Source: Lunularia cruciata (taxonomy: Eukaryota > Streptophyta > Marchantiopsida > Lunulariales > Lunulariaceae). Taken from it: 64,000 nucleotides of DNA. Of the stretch, positions 46,500 to 57,336 are shown in pieces. A program made the translations under genes and the position numbers. How positions within the stretch are numbered: the stretch's first letter is position 1; the number at the start of each line of letters is the position of its first letter. Under the pieces are notes generated by a model. The model saw only the letters and a list, made by a program, of their open reading frames with translations, was not told the origin of the DNA and did no database searches. Location: positions 35,256,552 to 35,320,551 of the forward strand of contig OX419756.1 in the NCBI GenBank assembly GCA_948567375.1. The letters are read 5' to 3'.

Positions 46500-49400
46500 A
46501 GTCTCACAAAGAGAAGGAACTCAAGGAAAACAACACCATTGTTACAATTGTGGCCATGTTGGGCACATATCTACCAACTGTCGTACTTGTTTCCCTAGAG
46601 GCCCTCGGCCTTCATATAGGTGATCTTTGAACAACATGGAGAGGCGCATTGAAGAGGAGGTAGAAATCACTTTGGAAAACAAAGATTGCCAATAAATGTA
46701 CCTTGCGGCTAGACTGGCTCAATAAGGAAGAAGAGAAGCAAGGGAAGGAAGAAGACTAATGTGCAAAGATCCCGAAAGGAAACCTCATAATTGATTGTCG
46801 TGAATGGAGTCCTAGAAGGCAATCAAGTGAGAGTATTAATCGACCCGGGAGCAACAAAGAATTTCTTATCTTGCTCTTTTGCAATAAGATTGGGAATGGA
46901 TCTATAAAGAGATGGGAGTGAAGAAGTAGAGTTGCCTAATGGGCAATCAAAGAGGATTGAATCATTACTTAGATGGGTCACACTCTCTGTAGGAGAATAT
47001 CAAGAAGCAATTGAGTGGCAAGTGATACAACTAGCTTGTTATGATGCAATCTTAGGCATGCCATGGATGGAGCATTACAACCCTATGGTAGATTGAAGGA
47101 AGAAAGTAGTGAGAACCCACCAATGGTCAATCATTGAGGTTAAAGAAAAATCACCTAGGCAGGATTTGCCTCTATATATCATAGGGACTGCAACTATCTA
47201 TAAGACCAATAGATGTTTCATGGGTCTAATAATAGAAGTCCAGAGTGCACAACACAATGGAAGAATTCCTAAGAAGTTAAAGGCTATGGTGGATGAATTT
47301 CAAGATGTCTTTCCCGATGATCTACCCTCAGGATTACCACCAAAAAGGAGAGTAGATCATAAAATTGAGACACTCCCGGGGAAGACACCTCCTTGTAAGG
47401 CCCCATATCGCCTATCACCTCATGAGTTAGAGGAGTGTAAGACTCAAATTGAGGAGATGCTGCAGAAGAGGTTCATCCAACCTAGCGTAACACCATATGG
47501 GGCTCTTGTCTTGTTTGTGAAGAAGACGGATGGTATAATGCGCATGTGCATTGACTATCAAGGTCTCAATCAGCAAACAATGAAGAAAAAATACCCCTTA
47601 CCTTGCATGGATGACATGTTTGATCAACTCCATAGAGCAAGATACTTCACCAAATTGGACTTGTGGAGTAATAACAATCAAATCCAAATTGCAAAGGAGG
47701 ATGTGTACAAAACTGCCTTTTGAACCAAGTATGGCCACTTTGAGTATCTTGTGATGCCTTTTGGCATCACCAATGCACCTGCCACTTTCATGATTCTAAT
47801 GAATGGCATATTTTGTCCATACTTGGATAAGTCTATATTGTCTTCTTAGATGATATCTTAGTATACAGTAGCACAATGACGGAACACAAACAACATCTAT
47901 GAGAGGTCCTCCAAATTCTAAGACAGAATAGATTGTATGCCAAAATACTAAAGTGCAAGTTTGGCAAGTCTACAGTAGACTACTTGGGGCATAGAGTAAG
48001 TGTAGAGGGCATTCAAGTATTGACAGATAAAATAGAGGTCATTTAAAAATAGAGTGCTCCAGAAGATCATACTCAACTCAAGAGCTTCTTGGGGTTGATG
48101 GGATTCTATCATAGATTTGTCAAGGACTTCTCCAAGGTTGCACAGCCTTTAATGGCACTACTTGGCAAGGGGAAGAAGTGGACATTAGGAACCACACAAG
48201 AGTTGGCCTTTCAAGAATTGAAACCCGCCTTGCTACATGCACCAATCTTGAAGTGGTATGACCCAAAATGTCCAATCAAGTTGGCTATAGATGCATCAAG
48301 CGTAACAATAGGAGCAGTCCTACAACAAGAGTGGCATGACGGATGGCATCCAATTGCATATTTCTCTCAAAAGTTGTAACCGGCAGAGCGCAACTACCAC
48401 ACCACAGAATGAGAAGAGTTGGCCATCGTTCTAGCAACCAAGCATTGGAAGCACTATTTGGGCAAGAAGGCATTTGTAGTAGAGATAGACCACAAACCTC
48501 TAGTCTACCTCGAGACGTAAAAAGATCTATCTCATTGCCAAATTTGGTGGGCAGAGTGGCGACAACACTTCAACATGACAATCACCTACGTGGAAATTAA
48601 GAAGCAACTTGCAGATGCATTCACCCGCATGCCAATGGCAAACAACTTGGTGGCAGAGCTTAAGATTAACCCTAAATTCTGGCCAAAGATTCTGGCTACT
48701 ACAAAAACTGATCCATAGATTGTAGAAGCACAATCATCCAAAGGCGACACTAAAACCTAAGGACTCACCTTTTGTGATAGCAGATTATGGATCCCAAATG
48801 TCCCAAAATTACGCACCACCATTCTAGCAAAATGTCATGATTTGGCCATTGTAGGTCATGTCGGAGTAGACAAGACCTTAGATACAATCCAGTGCCATTA
48901 CTATTGGCCTAAGATGAGCAACAACATGATGGACTATGTGCAAAGCTGCCTACTTTGTCAACAGAACAAAGCTTCTAATTAAGCTCTTGCAGGGTTCCTT
49001 TAACCTCTCTCCATGCCTACCCAACATTGGGAACAAGTGAGTATGGATCTTGCTTGTGAATTACCCAAGACCACCTTAGCGTTTGACTCCATCATGGTCT
49101 TTGTGGACCGGCTCAGCAAAATGATTCATGTATGCCCTACCACCAAGGATGTGACCGCTCCACAACTAGCTCAATTATACTTAGATGCAATCTTCTATCA
49201 CCATGGCTTGTCTAGAGAACTTATCACTGATAGAGGCACTCAATTCACCAGTTTGTTTTGGTGAACACTCTTTGGTTTCTTCAAAACCAAGTTGGCCATG
49301 TCCATAGCTTACCACCCACAAATAGATAGCCAAATAGAGCGGGCTAATTGTATGATTGAAGACATGTTACATGGCTTCACCTTAGAAGAGCAAGAGAGGT

Positions 49401-49530
49401 AGGACATCCTACTCTCATTGGTGGAATTCACTTACAAGAATTCAGTGAATGCATCCATCCAAGTCACTCCATTCTTCCTCATGTATGGTGAGCATTCCTT
49501 CACACCTTTTAGCTTGATGATGATCTGTCC
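46500..49530 (+). pseudogene. B3 gag end, protease, RT, RNase H, integrase (first part)
   Basis: Zinc knuckle CYNCGHVGHISTNC near 46537-46578. Protease trace with Asp-Pro-Gly-Ala at the active site, near 46840. Open protease-RT segment 47109-47723. RT continues with a small deletion and stops just at the active-site region (47838-47860). RNase H is near 48089-48379 and the integrase core at 49013-49264 (LITDRGTQFTS). Many stops. The reading is cut by C at 49531. Confidence 0.88.
49527..49530. repeat. C target-site duplication, left (GTCC)
   Basis: GTCC here and at 57333-57336. A fifth base does not match, so the duplication is 4 bp or 5 bp with one change. The flanks join into continuous B3 integrase. 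Confidence 0.8.
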
Positions 49531-50209
49531 TGTAACACCCATTTGTGCATGTGTGTGGTATTGTGATATTTAGCTTGGTATTACAAATACTTAAGAGATA
49601 TTATTTATATAGAGATAAAGGATGGTTCTATATTAGTCATGGTTAGCTAAAGTTAGTCATAGCTAAGATAGATGGGACCTTACTTTAGAGGAAGTAGAAA
49701 AGATGAGCACCACTATTTTGGATTTTAGTGTGTTGACTTGGTATTATTCCTAGGTGTTTGGCTTTGGGGAAAGAGTTGAGAACTCTTGGGCCCGCAAGCC
49801 TTTTTGTTTTGGATTCTTCTTTAGTCCAAGGATAGCCCATGTGAAGGAATCCTTGCTTTAGTGGTTGGGTCAAGATAAGGGGAATATGCCCATGTGAATG
49901 GATATTCCTTTCTACTTTTTGACTTTACTTGACTTTTAGTCTAGTAACTTGAGTTACTACGGTAATTAGTAACTTTGGTACGTAACTATTTCACAAGTAT
50001 ATAAACAAGGAGTGAGGAGGTACTCATCATCCTTTCATTTGCAACTATCTCTCTCTCATTGAGTTCTCTAGTGAGCAATGTCTTGAGTCTTGGAGTGTTA
50101 GCCTTGGAGGAGTATGATGGAGTTGGGGTTCCTTGCCTTCTTAGTCCATGGTGCGCTACCATAATAGCCATCAGAGGTTCATCCTGAGTGAGAGACAGGC
50201 CGGCTCACA
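49531..50209 (+). repeat. C 5' LTR
   Basis: 679 bp, TGTAACACCC to GGCTCACA, almost identical to 56654-57332. Confidence 0.97.
49998..50005 (+). promoter_or_regulatory. TATA box in C 5' LTR
   Basis: TATATAAA, about 205 bp before the LTR end. The likely transcription start is some 30 bp downstream. The same box is in the 3' LTR at 57121-57128. Confidence 0.6.
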
Positions 50210-50213
50210 TTTT

Positions 50214-50232
50214 TGGTTCCGTTGCCGGGACC
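50214..50232 (+). other. C primer-binding-site candidate
   Basis: TGGTTCCGTTGCCGGGACC begins four bases after the LTR. It resembles the TGGCGCCGTTGCCGGGG sites of plant Athila/Tat elements. The tRNA is not assigned. Confidence 0.6.
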
Positions 50233-51069
50233 TCTCTAGAAGGCAAGATAATGTTCCGCGTCCAATTCTACATTAGGCAGAAGGAGACTATGAGAGCTCA
50301 CTTGGAGAGAACATTAGGAGAGGAGAGGGCTGAACTTATGTTAGAGAACCAAGATCCATTTGTATACCCTGTAGTTCATTATGATGTCTTTGAGGTGATT
50401 TTGTACATCTTGTACACATGAGAGGAATTGGAGAGATTGTGTCAGGTGGATTGCAGATTTTGGGGATTAAGGTGATTTTGGGCAAAATCTCAAGTTTGAG
50501 ATCTGGACTCGAGATTTCTACACATGATAGCTTGGGTTATCTTTCAGTTAGCACACTTGAAATTATTGAGAGAGCTTCTATGCGCACTGGGCTAGAATTT
50601 TTGAAAGTTGATAGGGTAAAGTGCTCCCGCAACTGCATGCTCTCTGGAAAATTGTACAGAGTCTGCCATTTCTTCAATTTTCAGTGAATTGTCCTGAAAA
50701 TTTCCAAGAAAATTTAGTGCATTGTATCCTACCTGCTGCCACAAAAATTAGAGAGAGATCGTTTTTGAGCAGGGCGTTATGAGTTTTTGAAGTGAGGGGG
50801 GTGGTTTTCAGACCAAATCTGAAATATGGGTGCTGAATAGAAAGGTGTCTAGGCCAAATGGCTTGATGAAAAGATCTAAAATTTTGCAGGGAGGGACGCC
50901 CTAGAGTTGTGATCAAGTGTGAAAAATTTCAGAGGACTGTGACATACTGGTTGAGAGATTTGAGTGACATTGTGAGGAAGGGTCAATTCTGCAGAGTGGA
51001 GATCTCATGCATGAGAAGTTTGAGATCAACAAAAAGCATGTTTGAGTGTTTAGATTCATCTTGGGGAAC
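50233..51069 (+). other. C 5' leader
   Basis: About 840 bp of noncoding leader. It contains upstream ATGs, including one at 51039 that opens a short frame out of register with the zinc-knuckle ORF. Confidence 0.7.
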
Positions 51070-51543
51070 ATGGAGGGTCATCAAGAGTGGAAATTGAGAT
51101 TATGCAAGGTTCCCCAAGGGTTTGAGGTGATTGTAGGGGTGGATTTGAGGAAAAGAGAGTTTACAATAGAATTTGAAGAGAGTGTTGAGAGGATCCAAAA
51201 ACCTACACCACTTGGAGGAAAGAGTGAGTCTAAGTGCTTTCTATGTGGAGAGAAGGGACATAAGGCAAGTTCATGTCCATTAACCTTTGAGAGCAAGAGA
51301 TTGAGGGAAAGGAGAGGCTTACTTGACTTGGGTTTGCATGTTGGACCTTCTTCACCAAGATTGGGAGGGAGAAGATCTAAGACCAAGGAGTTGTGTGAGG
51401 TTTGTGGAGTTGAAGGACTTCCAAAAGGACATGAGTGTAGTGGAGTAAAAGCACTTTTGGAAACTTTGGTGAAGGATCTTGGAGAGAGTCTTAGTACAGC
51501 TATAGAAATACTACCACCTTCATCAGCTAGTTCTCAAGATTAG
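51070..51543 (+). CDS. C upstream ORF: small zinc-knuckle protein, unknown function
   Basis: 157 residues from the first in-frame ATG (MEGHQEWKLRLCK). Residues 56-69 are CFLCGEKGHKASSC, a classic CX2CX4HX4C nucleic-acid-binding knuckle. Residues 109-123 are CEVCGVEGLPKGHEC, a second Cys/His cluster of different spacing. The ends are charged, with a Ser/Pro-rich tail. It lies before gag in a different frame, with 235 bp between its stop and the gag-pol ATG. C' keeps the same frame open with few changes, so it is a family trait. It could help package RNA or counter host silencing, but nothing shown here decides that. Gag-pol has its own separate knuckle. Plant Ogre elements also carry an ORF before gag, but I see no clear similarity. 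Confidence 0.75.
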   Translation: MEGHQEWKLRLCKVPQGFEVIVGVDLRKREFTIEFEESVERIQKPTPLGGKSESKCFLCGEKGHKASSCPLTFESKRLRERRGLLDLGLHVGPSSPRLGGRRSKTKELCEVCGVEGLPKGHECSGVKALLETLVKDLGESLSTAIEILPPSSASSQD

Positions 51544-51778
51544 TGATGGAGATAATCTTTCAACTTATGGATAAACTATCCATGAGAGTTAGATTAATAT
51601 GCACTCTAGGATTTGATGTTGCTATAGAAATCTTGGAGCAACCTGAACCTTTTGTGTTCCCTAGAGTGGATTATTCTCAGATGGTGTTAGTCATGTATAT
51701 ACTCTATTAGTAATAGAGTGAGAGAAAAGAAAAGAGAAAAAAAAAATTGAGAGAAAAGAAAGATAGTGAGGGGTTAAG

Positions 51779-54700
51779 ATGGGGAAACTTCCGGTTTTCT
51801 TTGGCAAGGATGGAGAAGATGTGGAGGCCTTTGTGAGAGACTTCAAGAGAGCTTGCATAGGAAACAATGAGAGGAGGAAGAATGAGTGGGCCTCATTATT
51901 ACCAGATTTCTTTGAGGATGCAGCACTTACATGGTATGAGTCAGAATACCAAAAGAGAGAGAGGAGAGAGGGGGAAGAGGAGTCTTGGGAGACTTTGACT
52001 TCAGCACTCATTGAGAACTTTCTTCCTGATGAGAGTTATGAGAGATTGATGAGTGAGGTTACATTTCTCAAGCAAGGAGATGGAGAGAAAGTGAGGATCT
52101 ATGTGAAAAGAGTGGAAAAGTTGGAGTCCAGATTTCGCATAGTGTTGAGGAAGGGTGGGGATGATGTGGAGACTACAATGATTGGCATAGGGGCCATGCT
52201 CACCAAGAATTTTGTGGGAGGATTGAGACCACAAATTAGAAGCAAGGTGAGATATGAGAAACCTTCTTCCAAGGTTGAAGCTATCAAGATCGCAATTCGT
52301 ATGGAGGAGAGTTTGGAAGGGGATGAGAGTGATTTGGTGGTGAAGGAGGTTGTGCATCCTCCTCAAGGCTACAAGTATGGTGGAACTTCTGATACTTTGG
52401 TGACAAGGGTTGCACCACAAGTAGTAGTTGCTCCAATTCTTGCACCTCCACCAAAAGATCCACTCCAAACCATCACAGAACAACTTGCGGATCTCAAGAT
52501 CAATGTGGTGCAACTATGGGAGAAGAGAGAGGTGGATCAGAATGTAGGGAGAGGACCTAGGAGTTATGGAAACTATCCATATAGAGGAGGCCAACCAGCC
52601 AACAATTTCAATGATAGAAATTGTTTTGGTTGTGGAGGAAGAGGCCATATCCAAAGGAATTGCCCAAATTCCACTTACCATGGAGGAAGGGGTTATGAGG
52701 GAGCCAATAGAGGGAAAGAGGGAGGTAGTGAAACCCAAGTGGCTCCTAATCCCAACAAAGGTAAGGGGATAGCATCCATAGATGTGGTTGAGAGCAAGTA
52801 TGAGAAGGGAGAGTGCTCAAACTCCAAGGGTCTTAATTTGGAGCTTTTGGCACAAGAGAAGAAGAGAGCTCATTTTGCAGAGGATGTTCACTCTTCTCAA
52901 GGATTTACTTCAAGCAAGGATACTCCTATGTCTACTAGGAGCACTCGCACCTCAACACCATCAACAACAAAGACTCCAAGGAAGAAGTTGGGGATGGAGG
53001 ACTTCTTGATCTCAAAGCAACAATGGAACTACAATGTGTTGGAGGATGTTGGTAGTCACAAGGCTAACATCACAGTGGGCCAATTAATTGCTTTGAACCC
53101 TACCTTGAGAAAGGAGCTTAGAGGTGGTTTGAGTTCTACAAGGAGCAAAAAGAAGAAGAAGGCAAAAGTTCCAGTATCAATGGGGGTGGTGGATGCCAAG
53201 CCAGCACCATGGGAAGCTTGTGAATATGCCTCCAAGATTGATGTGAGAGTGAATGGTCACAACATCAAGGATGCATTGGTTGATGGAGGATCAGCAGTGA
53301 ATGCCATGTCAGAAAGGTTGATGAAGAAGTTGGGTATGATACCCTCAAGAGCTTCAACATTTGTGGTGAGCATGGCAAACAAGCAACAAGTTCGACCAGT
53401 AGGAGTGATGGATAAGGTGGTAGTTTCAGTTATGGGAGTTCAAAATCTCATGACTTTCCAAGTCTTGAAGGATTCAAGCTATGACTTACTTCTTGGGAGG
53501 CCATGGTTGAGAGCAGCAGGCACAACTGATCGATGGCACAAAGGGTACTTAAGGCTTGGGCCATCAAACCATAGAGTCACTGTTCCTGTGACTAACACCA
53601 CCAACACTTCACATTCAGATACCCCATCTTCTGATTATTGGGAATCTGATTCTGAAGGAGGAGCTTCAGGTGTGGACACAAGCATGGAAGAGGAGACTTC
53701 CACGGAGGAGGATGAATCTGAATCTGATTCAGATGTGTATCCTTTGTGTGCTATGGATTTTGCACCTAAGCCAGAGGTTTTGAAGGACCCAGATAAATCA
53801 CCATTGACACTTGAGGAGGTAGAGAGAAGGTTATCTACCCTCAAGTATGGCCCAAATGTTACCAAGGAGGAGAAGGTGAGATTTGAGGAGATTTTCCGCA
53901 AGTTCATCCATGTGTTTGCTTTTAGTTACAAGGATTTGAAGGAAGTCACCTTGGAGGAGCACAAGATAGAGGTGGAGTCACATGCAAGACCAATCCGCCA
54001 AAAGCAACGTCGCATTAGCCCACCAATATCTTTGGTTGTGAAGGAGGAGATTGATAAGCTCAAGGAGGCTGGATTTATCTTTGAGGTGGAGAATTCAGAA
54101 TGGGTGTCTCCAATTGTCATTGTGAAGAAAAAGAATGGCAAGCTTCGGGTATGTGTGGATTACAAGAAGCTCAATGCTGTTACCAAGAAGGACTACTACC
54201 CATTGCCATTCATTGATGAGATCTTGGAGGAGGTTGCAGGTCATGAGAGGTACAGTTTTGGAGATGGTTATAGTGGATATAACCAAATCAAGATTGCACC
54301 AGAGCATCAACAACTCACCACATTCACCACACCTTGGGGAACTTACGCTTTCAAGGTCATGCCTTTTGGGCTTTGCAATGCTCCAGCCACATTCCAACGG
54401 TTCATGAACAAGGTATTTGAACCTTTCATTGGGAAATTTGTGAGAGATTTCATTGATGACTTTTGTGTCTATGGGAGCAAGGAGGAGCACTTTGAGCACC
54501 TAATCAAAGTCTTGCAATGCTTGGATGAGGCAAATGCATCACTCAACCCAGAGAAGTGCATTTTTGGATGTGAAGAAGGTCTACTTTTGGGGCACATCAT
54601 CTCCAAGGATGGAATAGCAGTTGATCCTGAGAAGGTGAGGAAAATCTCAGACCTTCCATTCCCTTCAAGCTTGACAAAGTTACGCCAATTCTTGGGAATG

Positions 54701-56605
54701 GTTGGGTACTATAGGAGGTTCATCTTCTCATTTTCCAACAAGGCTTATCCATTGACCATCTACATGAAGAAGGGTGTAGATTACATGGTGATTTTGGAAG
54801 ACAAGGAGGCTCTCAAAGCTTTTGAGGAGCTCAAGCAATCCCTTGTTGTAGCTCCAATTCTTGCTAAACCTGATTGGAGTAAGCCTTTCATCCTCTACAC
54901 TGATGCTTCTAATGTAGCTATAGGATGCACTCTTAGTCAATTAGACCAAGATGGGCATGATCATCCAATAGCTTATGCTAGTAGGCAGATGGTTTCAGCA
55001 GAGAAAAACTACTCTGTCACAGAGAGAGAAGGGTTGGCAGTGATCTTTGGTCTCAAGAAGTTTAGACACTACTTGATTGGAGGGAAAGCCACAATTGTCA
55101 CGGATCACAAGGCTTTGAAGTACATCTTCAACAAGCCTAATGTTGAAGGGAGACTAGCAAGGTGGATGATTCTCTTGTCTGAGTATGACTACACAATTGA
55201 GGATAGGCCAGGAAAGAAACATGCAAATGCTGATTTGTTATCCAGAGCCTATGATCATGATGGAGATGAGCCAGTAGATGATTCCTTCCCGGATGAGGAG
55301 CTCATGACAATCTCAGTCACTCAAGAGGTTCCAATGGAGTACAAGGAGATTGTGGATTTTGTGACAAGAGGTAACTATCCAGAAGGGATGCATGCTAGGG
55401 AGAGGAAGGCCCTTGCAGCAAGATCTAGACCTTACACAATGGTGGATGATATTCTTTTTCACCAAGGAGCAGATGGTCTACTTCGAAGAGCAGTGGGTAA
55501 GGAAGAGTCTATCCTACTCATAAAGGAGTTTCATGAAGGTTTAGTATGTGGAGGACACTTTGCAGGAAAGGTGACTGCTTTCAAGATTCTAGATGCAGGT
55601 TACCATTGGAGAGGGATTTTCAAGGATTGTCTTGATTATTGCAAAACTTGTCATGTTTGTCAAGCTTTTGCTAGAAAGTCTACATCCACTCCACCACTTA
55701 GATCAATTCCATTGCTAGGACCCTTTGAGAAGTGGGGAATTGATTTTGTAGGACCTCTCAATAGAACCCCAAGGAACAATCGGTACATTGTGGTAGTTAC
55801 TGATTACCTTACCAAGTGGGTTGAGGCTAGACCATTGAGGGACAAGAATGAAGATGAAGTGGGTAGATTTCTTTATGAACGCATTATCACTAGGTTTGGA
55901 TGCCCTTTGGAGTTGGTTTCTGATAGAGGAGGAGAGTTTACAGGAAGCATTACTACAGCCATGCTACGACATTTCTCTATCACACATAGAGTAACTACAT
56001 CCTATAAGCCAAATTCCAATGGCTTGGCAGAGAGAACCAATCAGACCTTGTGCATGATGTTGGCCAAAGATGCAGAAATGGAGGGGGCTAAACATCATTG
56101 GGACAAGAGGATTCATGCAGTTTTGTGGGAGTATAGGACAACCATGAAGACTTCCACTGGATATTCTCCATTCCAATTGGTGTATGGTATTGAGTCTACC
56201 TTACCTATTCACTTTGATCTTCCTACCTTCCAAAGCATTCATAGGAGATTGAAGAAAGCACAAGGAAGTGATGCAGAGAAGTCAAGGAAGGATCAACTCA
56301 TGGAGTTGGAAGAGGCAAGAGCAGTTGCTATGGTTCGAGTGGAGCAAGCCCAAAGGAAACAAAAGGAGAGCTATGACAAGAGGCAAGGCAAGAAGAAGGT
56401 GGAGCCTTTCAAAGAAGGTGATTGGGTAATGTTGTTTGATTCCATTCAATTCAAGAGAGTACAAAAGAAGTTTTTGCCTAAGTACTTTGGACCTTTCATA
56501 GTAGAGAAGGTGTGGGGAAATTACACTTATGATCTCAAGGAGTTGGGAGGAAGACACTTTGATAGGATTAACCATGATAAGTTGAAGATGTACCATAGAA
56601 GGTAG
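51779..56605 (+). CDS. C gag-pol polyprotein (1608 residues, intact)
   Basis: A single open frame from ATG at 51779. Gag core about residues 20-150 (ALTWYESEYQKRE, FLPDESYERLMSEV). Zinc knuckle CFGCGGRGHIQRNC at 282-295. Aspartic protease with VDGGSAVNAM, Asp at 502 (Asp-Gly-Gly-Ser, a common plant gypsy variant). RT about 720-900, active site FIDD with Asp 893 and 894. RNase H near 1042 (YTDASNVAIG). Integrase zinc finger near 1255-1300 (CKTCHVCQ) and core with Asp 1322 (WGIDFVGPL), Asp 1382 (SDRGGEF) and Glu 1418 (GLAERTNQ), i.e. D,D35E. GPF-type C-terminus (FLPKYFGPFIVEKV), ending HRR. No chromodomain and no envelope-like ORF follows. All catalytic residues are in place. It would copy the element RNA into DNA in a cytoplasmic particle and insert it in the nucleus. 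Confidence 0.97.
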   Translation: MGKLPVFFGKDGEDVEAFVRDFKRACIGNNERRKNEWASLLPDFFEDAALTWYESEYQKRERREGEEESWETLTSALIENFLPDESYERLMSEVTFLKQGDGEKVRIYVKRVEKLESRFRIVLRKGGDDVETTMIGIGAMLTKNFVGGLRPQIRSKVRYEKPSSKVEAIKIAIRMEESLEGDESDLVVKEVVHPPQGYKYGGTSDTLVTRVAPQVVVAPILAPPPKDPLQTITEQLADLKINVVQLWEKREVDQNVGRGPRSYGNYPYRGGQPANNFNDRNCFGCGGRGHIQRNCPNSTYHGGRGYEGANRGKEGGSETQVAPNPNKGKGIASIDVVESKYEKGECSNSKGLNLELLAQEKKRAHFAEDVHSSQGFTSSKDTPMSTRSTRTSTPSTTKTPRKKLGMEDFLISKQQWNYNVLEDVGSHKANITVGQLIALNPTLRKELRGGLSSTRSKKKKKAKVPVSMGVVDAKPAPWEACEYASKIDVRVNGHNIKDALVDGGSAVNAMSERLMKKLGMIPSRASTFVVSMANKQQVRPVGVMDKVVVSVMGVQNLMTFQVLKDSSYDLLLGRPWLRAAGTTDRWHKGYLRLGPSNHRVTVPVTNTTNTSHSDTPSSDYWESDSEGGASGVDTSMEEETSTEEDESESDSDVYPLCAMDFAPKPEVLKDPDKSPLTLEEVERRLSTLKYGPNVTKEEKVRFEEIFRKFIHVFAFSYKDLKEVTLEEHKIEVESHARPIRQKQRRISPPISLVVKEEIDKLKEAGFIFEVENSEWVSPIVIVKKKNGKLRVCVDYKKLNAVTKKDYYPLPFIDEILEEVAGHERYSFGDGYSGYNQIKIAPEHQQLTTFTTPWGTYAFKVMPFGLCNAPATFQRFMNKVFEPFIGKFVRDFIDDFCVYGSKEEHFEHLIKVLQCLDEANASLNPEKCIFGCEEGLLLGHIISKDGIAVDPEKVRKISDLPFPSSLTKLRQFLGMVGYYRRFIFSFSNKAYPLTIYMKKGVDYMVILEDKEALKAFEELKQSLVVAPILAKPDWSKPFILYTDASNVAIGCTLSQLDQDGHDHPIAYASRQMVSAEKNYSVTEREGLAVIFGLKKFRHYLIGGKATIVTDHKALKYIFNKPNVEGRLARWMILLSEYDYTIEDRPGKKHANADLLSRAYDHDGDEPVDDSFPDEELMTISVTQEVPMEYKEIVDFVTRGNYPEGMHARERKALAARSRPYTMVDDILFHQGADGLLRRAVGKEESILLIKEFHEGLVCGGHFAGKVTAFKILDAGYHWRGIFKDCLDYCKTCHVCQAFARKSTSTPPLRSIPLLGPFEKWGIDFVGPLNRTPRNNRYIVVVTDYLTKWVEARPLRDKNEDEVGRFLYERIITRFGCPLELVSDRGGEFTGSITTAMLRHFSITHRVTTSYKPNSNGLAERTNQTLCMMLAKDAEMEGAKHHWDKRIHAVLWEYRTTMKTSTGYSPFQLVYGIESTLPIHFDLPTFQSIHRRLKKAQGSDAEKSRKDQLMELEEARAVAMVRVEQAQRKQKESYDKRQGKKKVEPFKEGDWVMLFDSIQFKRVQKKFLPKYFGPFIVEKVWGNYTYDLKELGGRHFDRINHDKLKMYHRR

Positions 56606-56639
56606 AGAGACCTTCACTTTGAGGACAAAGTGAAAACTT

Positions 56640-56653
56640 AGTCCGGGGGTAAA
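56640..56653 (+). other. C polypurine tract
   Basis: AGTCCGGGGGTAAA directly before the 3' LTR, short and G-rich. Confidence 0.6.
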
Positions 56654-57332
56654 TGTAACACCCATTTGTGCATGTGTGTGGTATTGTGATATTTAGCTTG
56701 GTATTACAAATACTTAAGAGATATTATTTATATAGAGATAAAGGATGGTTCTATATTAGTCATGGTTAGCTAAAGTTAGTCATAGCTAAGATAGATGGGA
56801 CCTTACTTTAGAGGAAGTAGAAAAGATGAGCACCACTATTTTGGATTTTAGTGTGTTGACTTGGTATTATTCCTAGGTGTTTGGCTTTGGGGAAAGAGTT
56901 GAGAACTCTTGGGCCCGCAAGCCTTTTTGTTTTGGATTCTTCTTTAGTCCAAGGATAGCCCATGTGAAGGAATCCTTGCTTTAGTGGTTGGGTCAAGATA
57001 AGGGGAATATGCCCATGTGAATGGATATTCCTTTCTACTTTTTGACTTTACTTGACTTTTAGTCTAGTAACTTGAGTTACTACGGTAATTAGTAACTTTG
57101 GTACCTAACTATTTCACAAGTATATAAACAAGGAGTGAGGAGGTACTCATCATCCTTTCATTTGCAACTATCTCTCTCTCATTGAGTTCTCTAGTGAGCA
57201 ATGTCTTGAGTCTTGGAGTGTTAGCCTTGGAGGAGTATGATGGAGTTGGGGTTCCTTGCCTTCTTAGTCCATGGTGCGCTACCATAATAGCCATCAGAGG
57301 TTCATCCTGAGTGAGAGACAGGCCGGCTCACA
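56654..57332 (+). repeat. C 3' LTR
   Basis: 679 bp. One base differs from the 5' LTR by my reading. Confidence 0.97.
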
Positions 57333-57336
57333 GTCC
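57333..57336. repeat. C target-site duplication, right (GTCC)
   Basis: Partner of 49527-49530. Confidence 0.8.

Larger units (their letters stand above)
49531..57332 (+). mobile_element. C: near-intact Athila-like Ty3/gypsy retrotransposon (7,802 bp)
   Basis: Two 679-bp LTRs that differ at one base by my reading (49982 G against the equivalent C near 57105), a primer site, a leader, an extra ORF, a single open gag-pol frame of 1608 codons, a polypurine tract and target duplication. RT residues (DGYSGYNQIKIAP, FIDDFCVYG) and the lack of a chromodomain fit the Athila/Tat branch and not the chromoviruses. Nothing in the sequence prevents activity, so this is a candidate for a recently or currently mobile copy. 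It inserted into B3 integrase. Confidence 0.95.

Noticed and set aside
49685-49873. A 62-codon ORF repeated four times (also 40313-40501, 56808-56996, 62533-62721)
   Set aside because: It lies antisense within the family C LTR, so it recurs because the LTR recurs. It has no domain and is short; not called a gene.
56606-56653. Envelope-like ORF after C pol, as in some Athila elements
   Set aside because: Only about 48 bp lie between the pol stop and the 3' LTR.
56282-56665. A 127-codon ORF opposite the C integrase end (also 40644-41027 and 62864-63247)
   Set aside because: Antisense shadow of the pol C-terminus; the coding signal is on the other strand.
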